A stretch of DNA of 64,000 bases. Origin: Bicyclus anynana (Eukaryota; Arthropoda; Insecta; Lepidoptera; Nymphalidae). Location: contig NC_069097.1 in the NCBI RefSeq assembly GCF_947172395.1, positions 15,856,142 to 15,920,141 of the forward strand. The letters are read 5' to 3'. Both the position numbers and the translations under genes were made by a program. The notes under the pieces were generated by a model. The model saw only the letters and a list, made by a program, of their open reading frames with translations. It searched no databases and was not told the origin of the DNA. This document shows, one piece after another, positions 20,066 through 32,964 of the stretch (within the stretch, counting starts at the first letter, position 1; each line of letters opens with the position of its first letter).

Positions 20066-22529
20066 TTTTTCGTAAGTGCTTTTGTAGAATCCTGCTTGAA
20101 ATGAATTTGAATCTTGGGACCAAGAATAAGCTACGAGTAGTTAATTAGATGTGTAAATAAAGTTAGTGTTCTTTGCACGATGGTTGACTTGACTTAAATC
20201 GAATTTTGTTTTGAAGATCCATTAACATTTTCCCTAAGATTTACAAAAAAATCTACGCCAAAGTGGCTGTCCTACGTGAGTGTAAAGTTTGTCAGAAACG
20301 CTAATTACTCCATTTTCGTTGTATTACTTGTCTCGGCGTGCCTTTGTTCCCGGGACGAGATTGCGCCAGCTTTACTTTCAAATTATCATTTTTTTAGATA
20401 CACATTTTCACCAAAACAACTTTTCCAAGAAAATTGTTTCAATGGAAAATGAAATTATAACAGAATGCGAAAATAAAATATTTGACAAAATGATCACAGC
20501 CGAACGAGTTTATTTGCATTTCAAATTATTGTAACTTTATGGTAATGCGAAAATATGATAATTAACAATGTTGTATTTAAAATAATAATGTGACATCTGA
20601 TTTCATAGGATTTGACAAACGAAATACCACGGTATTTCAAAAATACTGTCCATCCATCAATGTCTAAAGGATATTCTTTAGGTAATGTTTTTTACTATAA
20701 AGTACTTAATATAATTATGACCTAATCAACATATTTAGCTAATGAGCTATGACTTTTTGTAGCGAAGCTATTAAAAAAATGTAGGTTCTGTTAGTCATCA
20801 TCAACATAACTATTAGCCGATAGACCTCCACGGCTGAAAAATTTGATATTGGCTTCTTATAAAAACTTTAAAACGTCACGATTTTGTAGTCATTTCAATG
20901 GATTTTCATATTTTTATTATCTAGACCTACAGTCGGTATCACCCTATGGATATACTGAGACACAATGTTTCTCCATCGTGTGCAGTCTTAGTCTCTTAAT
21001 AGGGCGCTGATGAGGCACAGCCGCATTCCTCTTTTCGTTGATCTTACCATCGGGTTGGAGACCCGTAGCCTTTGGTCTGACCATCGGGTTAACGACTCGT
21101 GGCCTTTACAATTACTACAATTATCTACAATTCTCACCACGTTCATTGTTTCATCCTCGGCGTGTGATATTTCTGAAATAATTACGTAAGTTTGCACTTA
21201 AAAATAATTAAACTGAAAACATAATATTTGTGGAATGCATTAAATATCCAACGAAACCGCCACACCACCACAGAAGGCGGTCTAAGGCAAGACAAAGTCT
21301 GTGAGTTACTTACTGACTTACTTATTACTTTTTATATGCATTTAAGTTAAGGGCTGGTTTTTGTTCGAGTAGCATAGTCTAACCAACCATAAGTTTTGTT
21401 ACTTTATTTACTCGTACATCAAATTTGAAAGACAAAGTTTGTCATAAGGTAGTAAAACCGGCCTTACGTCTGGAAAATATGCCAGCCATGCCAGCTTACA
21501 TAGCATTTATCAGTTCGGACTGAACGTAAATTATTACACCGCCGCGCTGGATAAAACTGACCCCTGGGATAATTGTGGATAACAACGACTGCTGGAGCTA
21601 CGCGTACGTCCGGGACGTGAAATAATATATCTAAATTCCGGGAAACGTCTCCCGCGGGGCCTGCATGATGCACGTACTGCGAACATTACACTTAACTTGT
21701 ACGTAGACGATGCTAGTGTATTAAGAGTTCTTCAGAAGTGGTATCATTCTGAGTAAACTGTAAATAATTGATTTATTTTGCTGTGCCGGACCATAACCGA
21801 CGTATCTAAACGACAACATCACCTGACAGAAAATCCTGAACGTGCGTTTCATTTCGAAACAGGTGCCGTAAATTCATAGCTATTATTTTGAAAAACAGAC
21901 ACTACAATCTTATTTATGAATATAGATTTTAGAGTATTTAATATTTTAGATATTGTTTCATAGCGATATTTATTTATGTATTACTTTGTAAAGGCTGTAA
22001 ATCATCATGTCTAGATTATTATAACTTGGCCTTTACATTCGCATACTGTGTGACGTTTGCATATATGCCATGTTACACTGAGCTTATTTTTAAAACACTT
22101 CACAAGTAACGATGAATGTGTTGACGTGCCAATAATCCAGATCCACGTGTAAACACACCCCTTTCGAACGAAATAAAACAATTTAACCGCGTGGCAATTA
22201 AAGAGAAACGAAGCATAAACGACTTTTCTTAATACGCTCAAGTTACCGGGCGCGGGCGGGAGAGCGGCGCGGGGCGGGGGATGTGCGGCGACTTTCCAAC
22301 GTGTAATTTTCTTGCACGTGTACTTTTATAATCCATCCAAATTAAAAATGTGTCTGCCTCTGTACCTTAGCAATATGTTTCGGGTTACACGGAATAACTT
22401 GGTTTTTATTCCGTGGGATTGGACATCTGAACACCCTCATTACACCGAAAGCGAAGACTCCTCGCTCAATTATGGAGAAGGATTAAGTTATATACATGAA
22501 AGCATATGTTTTTATCTGAGCCTTCTTAT

Positions 22530-22935
22530 GAGGCCCATAGAAGAAAAAGGTTCAGAGTCACACATCGGGTGATGGAACGAGCAATGCTAGGAGTATCTCA
22601 GCGTGATCGAATCAGAAATGACGAGATCTTCAGAAAAACCAAAGTCACCAGCATAACTCAAGTGGTCGCGAAGGTGAAGTGGCATTGGGCGGGGCACATA
22701 GTTCGAAGAGCTGATGAACGTTGGGGTCTCAAGTTGTTTAAATGGCGACCCCGCACTAGAAAGCGCAATGTTGGTCGACTCTCCACCAGGTGAATTGACG
22801 ACATCGAGCGAGTCGCAATCGCTCGATGCAGGTGGCTCAGGATTGTGATGTTTGGAAGTCCCTATAAACGGCATAAACAAACGGCGTAGGTATTGCAGTG
22901 GACCATCGGTTAATAATATGAAATGAGGATGATGT
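22530..22935 (+). mobile_element. RTE-like LINE 3' fragment
   Basis: Reads RVMERAMLGVSQRDRIRNDE, then KVTSITQVVAKVKWHWAGHI and WRPRTRKRNVGR, the C-terminal end of the endonuclease-reverse transcriptase type LINE common in Lepidoptera. An in-frame stop follows LSTR. It ends in a 3' tail with GCAGTGGACCATCGG. Confidence 0.8.
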
Positions 22936-24101
22936 ACGTTTTTATGCTAATAATTGATGAGTAAATCAGATGGGCTCGATCTTACGGGGAAAACAGTCTC
23001 CACGTAAATTAATCTTGCATGGTATACTCGCTAGTCATATGTCAACAGCGTGAGGCATATTACGCCTGACGTGAAAGCAATTTTATCTGCGATGATACCT
23101 TACATAACTAAACACAACTATGTTGGATGACTGATTTTACAGTAGTGATCTGATGGCGAAAGCAACTTCTTGAATAAGCTCTGTCATAAAAAGATTCTAA
23201 TTAGCGATAGTCTCGTTACGAAAAATTTTTTTGGAAATCGAATCTTAGACTTCGTCCTCTAAATGTTAACAGCTAGACGTTCAAGTTCTAAGCTGTGTAT
23301 AATGTGTTATGAGTTAACAAACTTATGTCAGCTCATTACACTTTTGCCCGCATCCAAGTAAACAAGTTTTCCATCATGCCGCAAAGTTTGGACGTGGCGC
23401 GCCCCCGTTGCGTCACCTTTAACTTATATGTCTAAGGACTAGCCCGCACTATCGACATGACGAGCGACATATTATACCACTCGATGTTATAGTAGTATAA
23501 CAATTGAGTGAATGCTATAATAATAATCAATTGTAATTATTACTAAACAAAAACTAGCAAGAAAATACACTCAACAATCTATCGGATGCTCTACATTGCT
23601 TTCACTCGTACATTTTACATTACATTCATCGTAAAAGCCACATTATGTCTGATACATTAAAAGTAGCAAATATTTTCAATGTTACGAGTATATACCTATT
23701 ACCTTGTCTAACGTTTAGTATTGCATTCGTGTTTCGATTAGGTTTTAATTCTTATGTTTCATAAAAATAGGTTAAGTAACTTTGAGATGATGCAATTATC
23801 ACCTCAAACTGACGAGTTTTGACATAACATTAATATCGAAATGAAAAAATATGTTTCAGAAGTTTTATTTTTCTAGTTTATTTAAAATATTTATAGAATT
23901 GAGTTAAATATTTTAAATAAACAAGAAAAATGCCAATGAGGCTTTGCCGGCTTTAAATGAATTAATAAATAAATTAACTATTTTTTGTCGCAGTAAAAAG
24001 TCGCTCCGCTCGTCCCGCTCTTACACGTGGAACTTCTTGTTTCGTTAGCCTTCACATTTTACCCTTAAAGCCTGCAACAGTGAAGGCCGCTCCTACGTAT
24101 G

Positions 24102-24108
24102 TATAAAA
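24102..24108 (+). promoter_or_regulatory. TATA-like box upstream of the 24.5-kb ORF
   Basis: TATAAAA in a moderately GC-rich setting about 430 nt before the ORF. No initiator or downstream element is convincing, so this is only a candidate. Confidence 0.25.
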
Positions 24109-24530
24109 TGTACGCCGTTGTTGACTGTGCGTTGTTTCCTTTTTGTCCTTGTATTAAATATGTAAGAGCGAGAATAACTCTGAAGCCTAAATTGCTTAGA
24201 GATACACGTTAGGGCTAAAATGCTACAATTTATACATTTAATATGATAGTCTACTCTTGTAATCCTTGTCTATAATATTGGTATAAATTTAGTAACGTCC
24301 AATATACGAGTATATGGATTAGTTGTATACCACATTCCTTAATAATTAATTACTTTTCGCTAATTACATATCGATTCACTATCATTTAACCCTTCAATAT
24401 GCAATAACATTAATTAATTGCGCAAATTGATTATTAATTACAATATTATTAATTTATTAATGAGGCGCATTAAATAAATTAAAAGTAGTGGGGACAGTGA
24501 ATTAATATTTATAATGGCTGATATTGCAGT

Positions 24531-25070
24531 ATGATATCACTTGTTAATTTGTTTTCAACCAAAATGGAGCTACATTTACACTTATCTGCCGCCTTCCGTG
24601 CTTTAGACCGGAAATGGGGCACTCCTGTAGATTTGGACGTGTTGGAAACGTCCGAAAATGTCACACCCTGTATACCAGCTGTGATAGACGTTGACTCATC
24701 CACTTTTTCCTCAGACGAGTTTCTGAGGACTATCAGAAGACAGAAGACACGTCAAGTGGAAAATAGAAGATGTAGAACGGAGAGAGCGGATTCCTTTGCC
24801 AATATCTCAGTATCTAGAATACCTAATACGGATTTGAACAGTGATACGGATTCTACTAGGTCGAGTAGTCCATGCAGTAGCGGTTACGGCGGTTCCAGTG
24901 ACAATTTGAATGATTTTATTCAAGTAGAACATTGTAGTCCAAATGAAGTTCAAGAAAATATCGAAGAATCTCCCGCGCAGTGTCATAAAAAAGGAAAGAG
25001 ATCGTATATGCCGAAGATGTTTAAGCATATCAAGAGTAGAACTGTTACCTTTGTTAAGAGAAAATTGTAG
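24531..25070 (+). CDS. Unrecognised 179-codon ORF, possible small gene or last exon
   Basis: I do not recognise this protein. The frame is open for up to 179 codons; a second in-frame Met at codon 12 gives an alternative start (24564). Features: hydrophobic N-terminal dozen residues, an Arg-rich segment RTIRRQKTRQVENRRCRTER near residues 66-85, a Ser/Asp/Gly-rich low-complexity stretch (STRSSSPCSSGYGGSSDN) near 110-125, an acidic part, and a basic tail ending KSRTVTFVKRKL. Codon use is AT-leaning, like SMG1 exon B and unlike the GC-rich exons. Two overlapping AATAAA signals lie about 100 nt after the stop. An acceptor-like ttgcag just upstream (24525-24530) means it could be a final exon. No signal peptide or domain is evident. 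It could still be chance. Confidence 0.5.
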   Translation: MISLVNLFSTKMELHLHLSAAFRALDRKWGTPVDLDVLETSENVTPCIPAVIDVDSSTFSSDEFLRTIRRQKTRQVENRRCRTERADSFANISVSRIPNTDLNSDTDSTRSSSPCSSGYGGSSDNLNDFIQVEHCSPNEVQENIEESPAQCHKKGKRSYMPKMFKHIKSRTVTFVKRKL

Positions 25071-25166
25071 AAGTTTATTGTTTTAATAGTTTAAGCCAAG
25101 GTTTTAAACCATTTCTTGTTGTACATTAGGTTTTTTAGTCTAATAATAATTTATTTTATGTTTTAT

Positions 25167-25176
25167 AATAAATAAA
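25167..25176 (+). terminator. Poly(A) signals after the 24.5-kb ORF
   Basis: Two overlapping AATAAA hexamers about 100 nt after the stop codon, followed by a T-rich stretch. In AT-rich DNA such hexamers are common, so support is moderate. Confidence 0.4.
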
Positions 25177-28100
25177 AATTTTATTAACTTATACATCTAT
25201 GCTTTTTTTTTAACATCATTGAAGTATTAAATTAAGTTAAACCGTTTAGGCACACACTTAACAATTATAATATGAGCTTACTTTTGTACTTGCAATATTA
25301 TTTACTATAAAATACCTCCTTATATATTCCTATTGCTTTGGTAGCCTACTTTTATGGCTAGAAATAAATTAAAATGAAAACAGGTTGCTTTATAAATCAA
25401 ATATTAGGATAAAATAATAGTAAGATTAATAAAAATAAAAAACTTTAAATAAAAAATACTCTGTAATATATAAATAAGTTACGCTTGGTTAAAAATATGG
25501 ACATTAGAGTATTCATTAATTACATTTGTCCATGTATACAAAGGAACGTAACGTAATAGATCATCTCTGATTCGCTCTTTAGCTGCTAGATCACCTTGTT
25601 ACCTTCACGTGAATTGCTAACGAGGCAGATGATGCTTGGGAGCTCAGTGAATTGATACAATACGTGGTCCCTCGGAGGTGACGTAACTAATGACATAGGT
25701 AAACAGAGATTAAGTTATCATATGTTTATGTTCAACGGAGCGAAAATATCTCAGTTAACACGCCTCTTTGTGTATAGTCGGCTAAACATTTACTGTGATG
25801 TTGTGGTTAGTTAAACTAGGCCAATGAGGCAGTCGTTGGTACAGTGATTACCCTATAATTAGTCTTCACAAAGTCCAACTATCGAGTGTGCGTGTGAGTG
25901 TGTGATAATGAGTTGTCCTTTCCAAAAAAATATCAGATAAGTTAACTCTCAGCCCGGAGTTCGGGAAGGAGGACAGACCCCTGTGCCTCGAATAGCACAG
26001 GTAAAGCATCAACCCCATTATCGTTAATATCTGATAGTCATCGTTATAGAAATAAATCCATCGTTAGATTTGTATGGGCGTTCAAACAAAATTACAATTG
26101 TTATTTGTGCGTTTGTTTATAGTTCATTTATTGAAAAATGTCACGATTAATGTAAGGAAGCTAAAAATGTATGAATTTTCATCTAATTACGATGACAGAA
26201 TTTTAGTTGATTACATCCAGTTTGTTCTTTCCATAAAAAATAGTTAATATTTACCTAATTTACCCGAATGTCTCATAAAAATTAATATATTCAAACCTAG
26301 TCATCATCCCCATTGAGTCGCGTATAAGGTGGTCTGGCCCTTATGTGTGCCATTAAAATAAGTAACAAGTGAATTGAAAAAAAAAATATTTTAATACCTT
26401 TAGGTCTTTAAAGCTGGCGGTCACCACTGCCTCGTTCGTTTAAAGGTTAGCCTGTTTAACTATTGATAGTCAAAAATAGGTCATAGGTACGATCCCTAGT
26501 TTAGACTGCAATCGAAGTCAAAATTTACAAGCACTATTGAAACGTCAAGTTATGTCATCATCATCATCGATGAACGTCACTGCAGGACTACGCCTTTCGT
26601 AGGGACTATTCCAAACATCACGATCCTTAGCTGCCTGTATCCAGCAAATCCCTGTGATGTCGTCAGTCCACCTGGTGAGGGGTCGACCAACACTGCATTT
26701 TCTAGTGCGGGGTCGCTATTCCCAGTACCGTGGGATCCCAACGTTTCTTCGAACTGTGTGCCTCGCCCAGTGCCGGTTCAGCTTCGCGACTCGTTGAGCT
26801 ATGTCAGTGACTTTGGTTCTTCTGCGGACCTCCTCATTTCTGATTCGATCACGCAGAGGTACTCCGAGCATAATCGTTCCATCGCCGGGTGTGTGACCTT
26901 GAGCCTTTTTATGAGGCCCATAGATAGCGACCAATATCATGATTTATTTAATGGTAATAATGAACGCCGAATGGTGAGACTATATAAAATTTTCATAGCT
27001 CAATAGAAACTCAGATAGATCGAGAAGCTCGACAAAAATCTATTAACTTATACAACCGATTCCTAGAATCTGCGCTAAAACCGAATGTACTAATACCAGG
27101 AAAGCGCTAGAGAAGCCATATATAGGCTTGCAATATGACGTGACGTATAAATACATAACGAACATATACATTTCATGCAGCCCACCTACACATGAGTACA
27201 TATCTCTGGACAGTAATCTATGCATGCTCAGAGAAGTTTGGAGCTAAAACTAGTTAGCGCAGTAATTGGGGCTAAAGTGCTATTAGTGTCCATCTCGTGA
27301 TATGCGGCTGAGACACTTGCACCGAGCGTCTGCAATACCCTGATATAATCGTAGGTATATTCGTTTTTATGTTGGATAGACTTGCGCTTGACTAAATTCT
27401 TGCCTAATGGAAAGCATTGATGAGGTCTCAGATGAAGCGCGCTTGCCTAGAAGATGCTTAATCACTCTTGAAGGAGCACAAACTGTACGTATCAGGGAAC
27501 ACACGGAAGGGCATTCCACAATTTGGCAGAAAATAAAATTGAAATATTATATTTTTGTTAATAACGAGGGTTTATTTTAGGGGATTATTAATTTTACTTA
27601 TATAATTCTTAAATGCTTTGAGCATTTATGCTACGACATACTAATTAATTAACATGTAGCTAGCGTAAATAATTAGCATGAAATCAAAAACTATAAAACT
27701 TACCGATCTTAACCCGGTGTTACCTTCTGTAATTTATTACTATGACTATACGATAACCTAAATAATAACAAATTCAACAAATCTTCATAATAATTCAATT
27801 ATTATGAAATCAAAAATAACGAATAGTTTGAATACATTCAATTTTATCTTTACACGGCTAGAGTCTTAATAATGACCATTCAAAACCTGGTTGGTACTTA
27901 CTTAGCAAATACAACTTTAATAATAATAATTATTAAACTAACCGAATTGCTTATAGAAAAACTTTTAGTGTCACTTCTTTCTATTCCTCAGTTTTATTGC
28001 TATATGTCGGCCCACTCCCACATATAAATAAGATTATACAAAACTTGTAAAACAGAAGAAATATACGATATAGAAATATCACGTTATCAATATTTAAGCA

Positions 28101-31100
28101 GCTCAGTCGACCATTTTATATTCCCCGAGAATCCTAGGCTTTATCTCGACATTTGGCATTATTACTTTTGCCTCCGGATCCAAGTATAAAGTGTCCATGA
28201 ATATCATATTAAGGTCTATCTTCTCTCTATGTAAGGGTACCTTCTCATTGTACTATGAGCTTGAGTGAACGCTATCATCAGTAGGACGTAAACGTTAGTT
28301 TAATGTATATTTATAATCCGACTGCCAAAGTATACAAATAATAGAAACCAAGGTTTTTTTTTCTTTCAGGTTATAATACGGATACCCAAAAAGAACATAC
28401 TTTAGTTTTTACTATATACCTTGTAAGAAATGGCCATATGCTGCCAAAGAAATAAGTTCTAGAGAGTGTGCAGTTACGAGTGCCGTGAGAAGAAACCTTT
28501 AAGTCGGCCACGTATCTCGGCATCTCGTCCCTTAGGGATAGACCCAAAATATCTCTCGTCTATGTCCTAGTGCATCCAGCGCTGTAGTCTAGACACGCTC
28601 CCAATAAAGTCTTCTGGATATGCCTCTAACAACAATGACACGTAATTTAGCCACAAACTGTTATGTTTTACGTAATTCCTTTTTCATTATAACAAGGGTC
28701 TCCTAAACTTACCATGAATATCTGTGTGTTTATTTTGTCAGTTTGGAACTCCTAACTAAAGCTAAAGCTGATTTCAACTCGGTAAAATGAAAAGCCAAAG
28801 CATTTTTCCGTTGTTATGTAAGGAATTTCTGTCACAACTTGTCGTTCTAACAAATCATTGATATTTGAAGGTTTTCAAAACGGATCAGAAAGTAGCCCAA
28901 CTTCGGCAGGTTCTGATGATAAGCGATGTGTGCAGTCTATAGTGCAACACGACTGCCTAGAAGATTTACTTTAGAGTTGATGATACGTGTTGTAGGAGGT
29001 AAGGAAAACGGAAGCTGGACTCTGGACTAGCATACCATAATTTTGCAGTGCAAATCAGGAACGAAGAGAAAATGTATATTTCGTGCTACACTTCAGAGAG
29101 CGATAATTGCATATAACATAACCGCAGAGGCGCTGCTGCTGCGGATAATTGTTTGTAGTGCTCGTAAACTACTGCCGCCGAGCCGCGCCCACATTATTGT
29201 GTTCTACCCTATTTATATTATAATCTATGACTCTCTGATGCACTCGGTAATTGTATGTAACAGAGAGATCTTTGGTTTTAATCTCAGGGTCATTTACGGT
29301 CAAAGAATTCTTTAGAGGATTCAAAATCAGCGCACCCAAATTAGTAAAAACCCGATAGAAAGTTTGATGCAATAAAAGAAAAATTGGATTTTGTATTTCT
29401 GTTTAATATAGTTTCTGGCCTGGTTCGGTTATGATTAAAACATAGAATGAAGAATCTCATAAATTAATGATTTTCAGATAGTGTTCTGTCGTGGTCCAGT
29501 AGCGAAATGTACAAATAATTACACAATTAGCACGTAATAACTCACAGCGGGCTGTCGGGGTGTAACGCAAGCTCTAACGACTCGCCGTAGGCGGCGCACA
29601 TTAGCACATTAGAGCCTTCTGGTAACGTTACACTGGTGCTGTGTTTAAGGCTTTAATTGATGTCCAATGGCCAGTGTTGAAAGTAAGTACTTTTAATAGT
29701 TGTCCATTTACGAAGTCTCAATCAATAGTTGTACCACTCCTTTTCTGTTTCTAAACCAGTACCTAGCTTATGTCTAGTAACGTAATGTTATGCAAAATCC
29801 CAGGGCGATCTGACACAGCTTATTTTCACAAATATGAACCCTTAGGATATAAGTAGCATTAGTTACTTGCGTGTTTGTCGAGATTTGTTCTGTGATACTT
29901 AGGCTAGTACCAGGTGAGAAAGGTAACGGAGGCAAGGACTAAGGTAACAAAAGTGTGACCTAGCTTAAATTAACATAGCTGATTTTTATATAAATTTTGA
30001 AGAATAATATTCTGAAGCAGTATCAAAAGTGTCAGACACTTTCCATTGACCGGAACTTTAGTCAGACACTTTAAAGCTCGACTAAGAATAACCCTCCCGG
30101 CCGATGTTACGCGATTACTCGACGTAGCCTAAACTGAATTGGATAATTATTTGTTTGTTAGAAAGAGCATACTCCTGAGGTGGTCCCATTGTCTTCATGT
30201 GAGAACCTGATGCTGATGGAATCCTGGAAAAATCGTAGGGAACTTTTAAAAATCGTAGGGAAGTCGTCCCGTCGTCGTGCGTTTGTCAATTTTTTCATTA
30301 AGATGATTTTATGCTCTATAAGTGTAGCGGGCTAAGTCACTATTTTAATAGGTTTGTAGAGTAATACGTTATAGAAGTATAAACTATAATACAATATCTT
30401 GTTAACTTAAAAGAGTTGGACATAGTTTACCTAATCAATATTTAATTAGCTAACTGATTACTTTATTAATTAGTTTCGCACTTGGCTTAATGTATGTGTT
30501 CGACGGCAAAGGGTTATTAATACTTAATTGTCCTACATTCCTAGTTATCTGTGTTAGGTATTGGTTAATTATATCGATATTTAAATTAATCAGTATCTAT
30601 CAAGGTCAATCGTTTTATTTAATTTGGTCATTATGAGAAACTATAAGTTTACAAATTACAGATTATCAGCTTTATCATGAATCACCTAAAGATCGTTCGA
30701 CAATCCGTTTAGTAGTTTTCAATTGTATCACGAACAGACTGACACGGATGAAGAATTTGTTTTATAATATGTAGATGTAAACTGGATTTCACAATCCAAA
30801 TGTTAATATCTATACAGATTTTATTTTGCAATCTATATTTTGTTGCCGGTAGAGTCTTTCTTGACGTTTCAATAATGACATGCTCACAAGAAATTTGAAT
30901 TTGAGCTCAATAATTTTGTACCACTTCCCTCCTTTAGAGCACCGATAACTTCTCAATTTATCACCTAAAACCCATTATTGGCCCATTCCAGGTCATATAA
31001 AAGTCATTCTGAAGCTAATACATAACAGTACACTTCCCAAAATTCCACTTTTATAACACTAAGTTGTATAAGCTGGAATGCTCCTGCTCCGTGGCATGCA

Positions 31101-32755
31101 GCTACTCGGCGCGGAATGCTCGACACGCCCGTCGCATGCCGCGCTGCCGGCGAGCCTGCGGCGAGTCGCCTGGGAATTCGGGCAGCGATTTAATGTGTGC
31201 TTAGCGTTTCGAGGACGTCTATTTATAAAGAAATGCGATTACCGAAATGTGTAATATGCTAATATTGGCAATCATTTTGAGTACCCGATATGAGAAATAT
31301 TTCCATCACGTTCGTAGACAGTTAAACAAATTAGTTATTGGCCTGATATTATTTGCGTAGCGTTCTGAAAGACTTGATTTTCCGATTTTCCGGAATAAAA
31401 AGAAGTTCGTAATGCTCAATAACCTTCTCTATCTACCAGTGAAGGTCCCGTTTCTCCTTCCATTCCAGTCCCATCTATCCTTTCAGCCGTTCCAAAGATA
31501 CGACGATACGACTAATCTTTTGTGGTTTAACTAGAACGAATAAACAGATACAAAGTAATTAGTTTTTTGTTTATTTTTTTTATAATCTTTTTATCGCTCC
31601 TTTTAATATTTGATATTTATCTAACAATACTATTTTAACAGAGAACATCCTGCGGTTCCATCCATAATAGTAGTAACAGTATAGTTTCCGTTCCCGTGGG
31701 AAAAATACCTATTTATAGATTAAATAACGCCGGCGATCCGAGTCGTACGCGTAAAGTAGCCCGACCTTCCTAACTTTGAAGAACTTTCATACTAAGTTCC
31801 TTTCGTGAAGTTGAATTTTCTAAAAATTCTTTGTAGCGAGTCTCTAGTTGAGGCTCGACGTTGCAAAGATATACCTACTATTGCCCAAATTTCAGTTGCT
31901 CCGCAGTAATTTCGTCGGAGCGCTGATAATATCATTCATGAGTTATAAATTTTACCGTAGACTGGTATAATGTTTGTTCAAAAAGTATTCAATTACACGT
32001 ATAATAACACAACAAATTAAATATTTACCGACTCCCCGCGATGTTTAGATGCGAGTACATATAATTATAACACTCAAACAGTGTTCCATCTAAGTTTATA
32101 TTTGTTAATGAACAAACTCGCACAATGTAAGGTAACGTAAACGAGTTGCGAACTTTGCTATGCTCCCCCTGCCCTCCGACCGCCGCCCGCCGCCCGCCCG
32201 GTACATCGTGGCGCGCTAATCAAACATTCTCGTCTTGTGAACATTATATTATACTCCTATATTAAAAACTTGAGTAATACGGTGTCATCTTATGCACTTG
32301 TAAAGGCCAGCTAGCCTATTCACTATTTTGGTCTTTATTATCAACTTGTTAAACATCAAATCAACTGCCAAATGTCATCTATTCACTATAAGATATCCAC
32401 CAGTAGGCACCGGATGATAGAATCTCAATTTGATAATGTCAACTAACTTAAGTCAAAGATAGAGAATTAGCCTGCAGGATGCTCGGTTATACTTCTCTGG
32501 AGACTTGAGAGTTCAAGTCCAGAAAACATAAAGTATCGGCTCAGAATTGATCGCGTTTTTCAATTATCTTCAGGTACGATCTGCTTTTTACATCAAGACG
32601 CTGCTTTTGTATTGCAGAACTTAAATATAATGTTAGTTCAATCTCTCAATCCATTGCCCATTCATTTGATATAATTAGTATGTAGTTGTCTTCCCTTCTT
32701 TCGTAGGACAGGTGCGTTATAAGAAATAATCTGATGATGATGTTGTGGTCGGCAG
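25177..32755. other. No gene seen; presumed SMG1 intron or intergenic
   Basis: Mostly AT-rich unique-looking sequence plus the inverted LINE fragment at 26.5 kb. GC-rich islands at 31078-31190 and 32160-32215 have no supported reading frame. The SMG1 exon preceding 32756 is not recognisable here. Confidence 0.55.
26545..26925 (-). mobile_element. RTE-like LINE 3' fragment, inverted
   Basis: Same family as 22530-22935 on the other strand: MLGVPLRDRIRNEEVRRRTK and KVTDIAQRVAKLNRHWARHT. A frameshift separates this from the more 3' part. The (ATG)n-type tail appears as ATCATCATC at 26556. Confidence 0.8.
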
Positions 32756-32964
32756 GGCATCTTCCGGCTGGCGTGCGAGCACGTGGTGCGCACCATGCGG
32801 CGCGGGCGCGAGACGCTGCTCACGCTGCTGGAGGCCTTCGTGTACGACCCGCTGGTGGAGTGGGGCGGCGGGCGGCGGCGGCGCGGCGTGCGCCACGTTC
32901 GGGCCGCGCGCGCCATGCTCGCCGTGCGCGTGCGCGAGCTGCGCCACACCGCCGCCGAACTCAC
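32756..32964 (+). CDS. Smg1: SMG1 exon A: end of kinase domain
   Basis: Begins after the acceptor ggcag at 32751-32755 with GIFRLACEH and continues RTMRRGRETLLTLLEAFVYDPLVEW, the C-terminal end of the SMG1 kinase domain. It ends TAAEL plus two bases of a Thr codon at donor GTGAGT (32965). The entry phase of 0 is set by the conserved block. The acceptor has little pyrimidine tract; TGATGATGATG lies just upstream. GC content is very high. Confidence 0.93.

Larger units (their letters stand above)
17715..24101. other. No gene seen; repeat debris
   Basis: Holds the fragments listed separately (Helitron-like, hAT MITE, LINE tails, SINE remnants, 47-bp tandem). A short GC-rich island at 22238-22300 (GGGCGCGGGCGGGAGAGCGG) could be regulatory, but nothing ties it to a gene. 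Confidence 0.55.
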
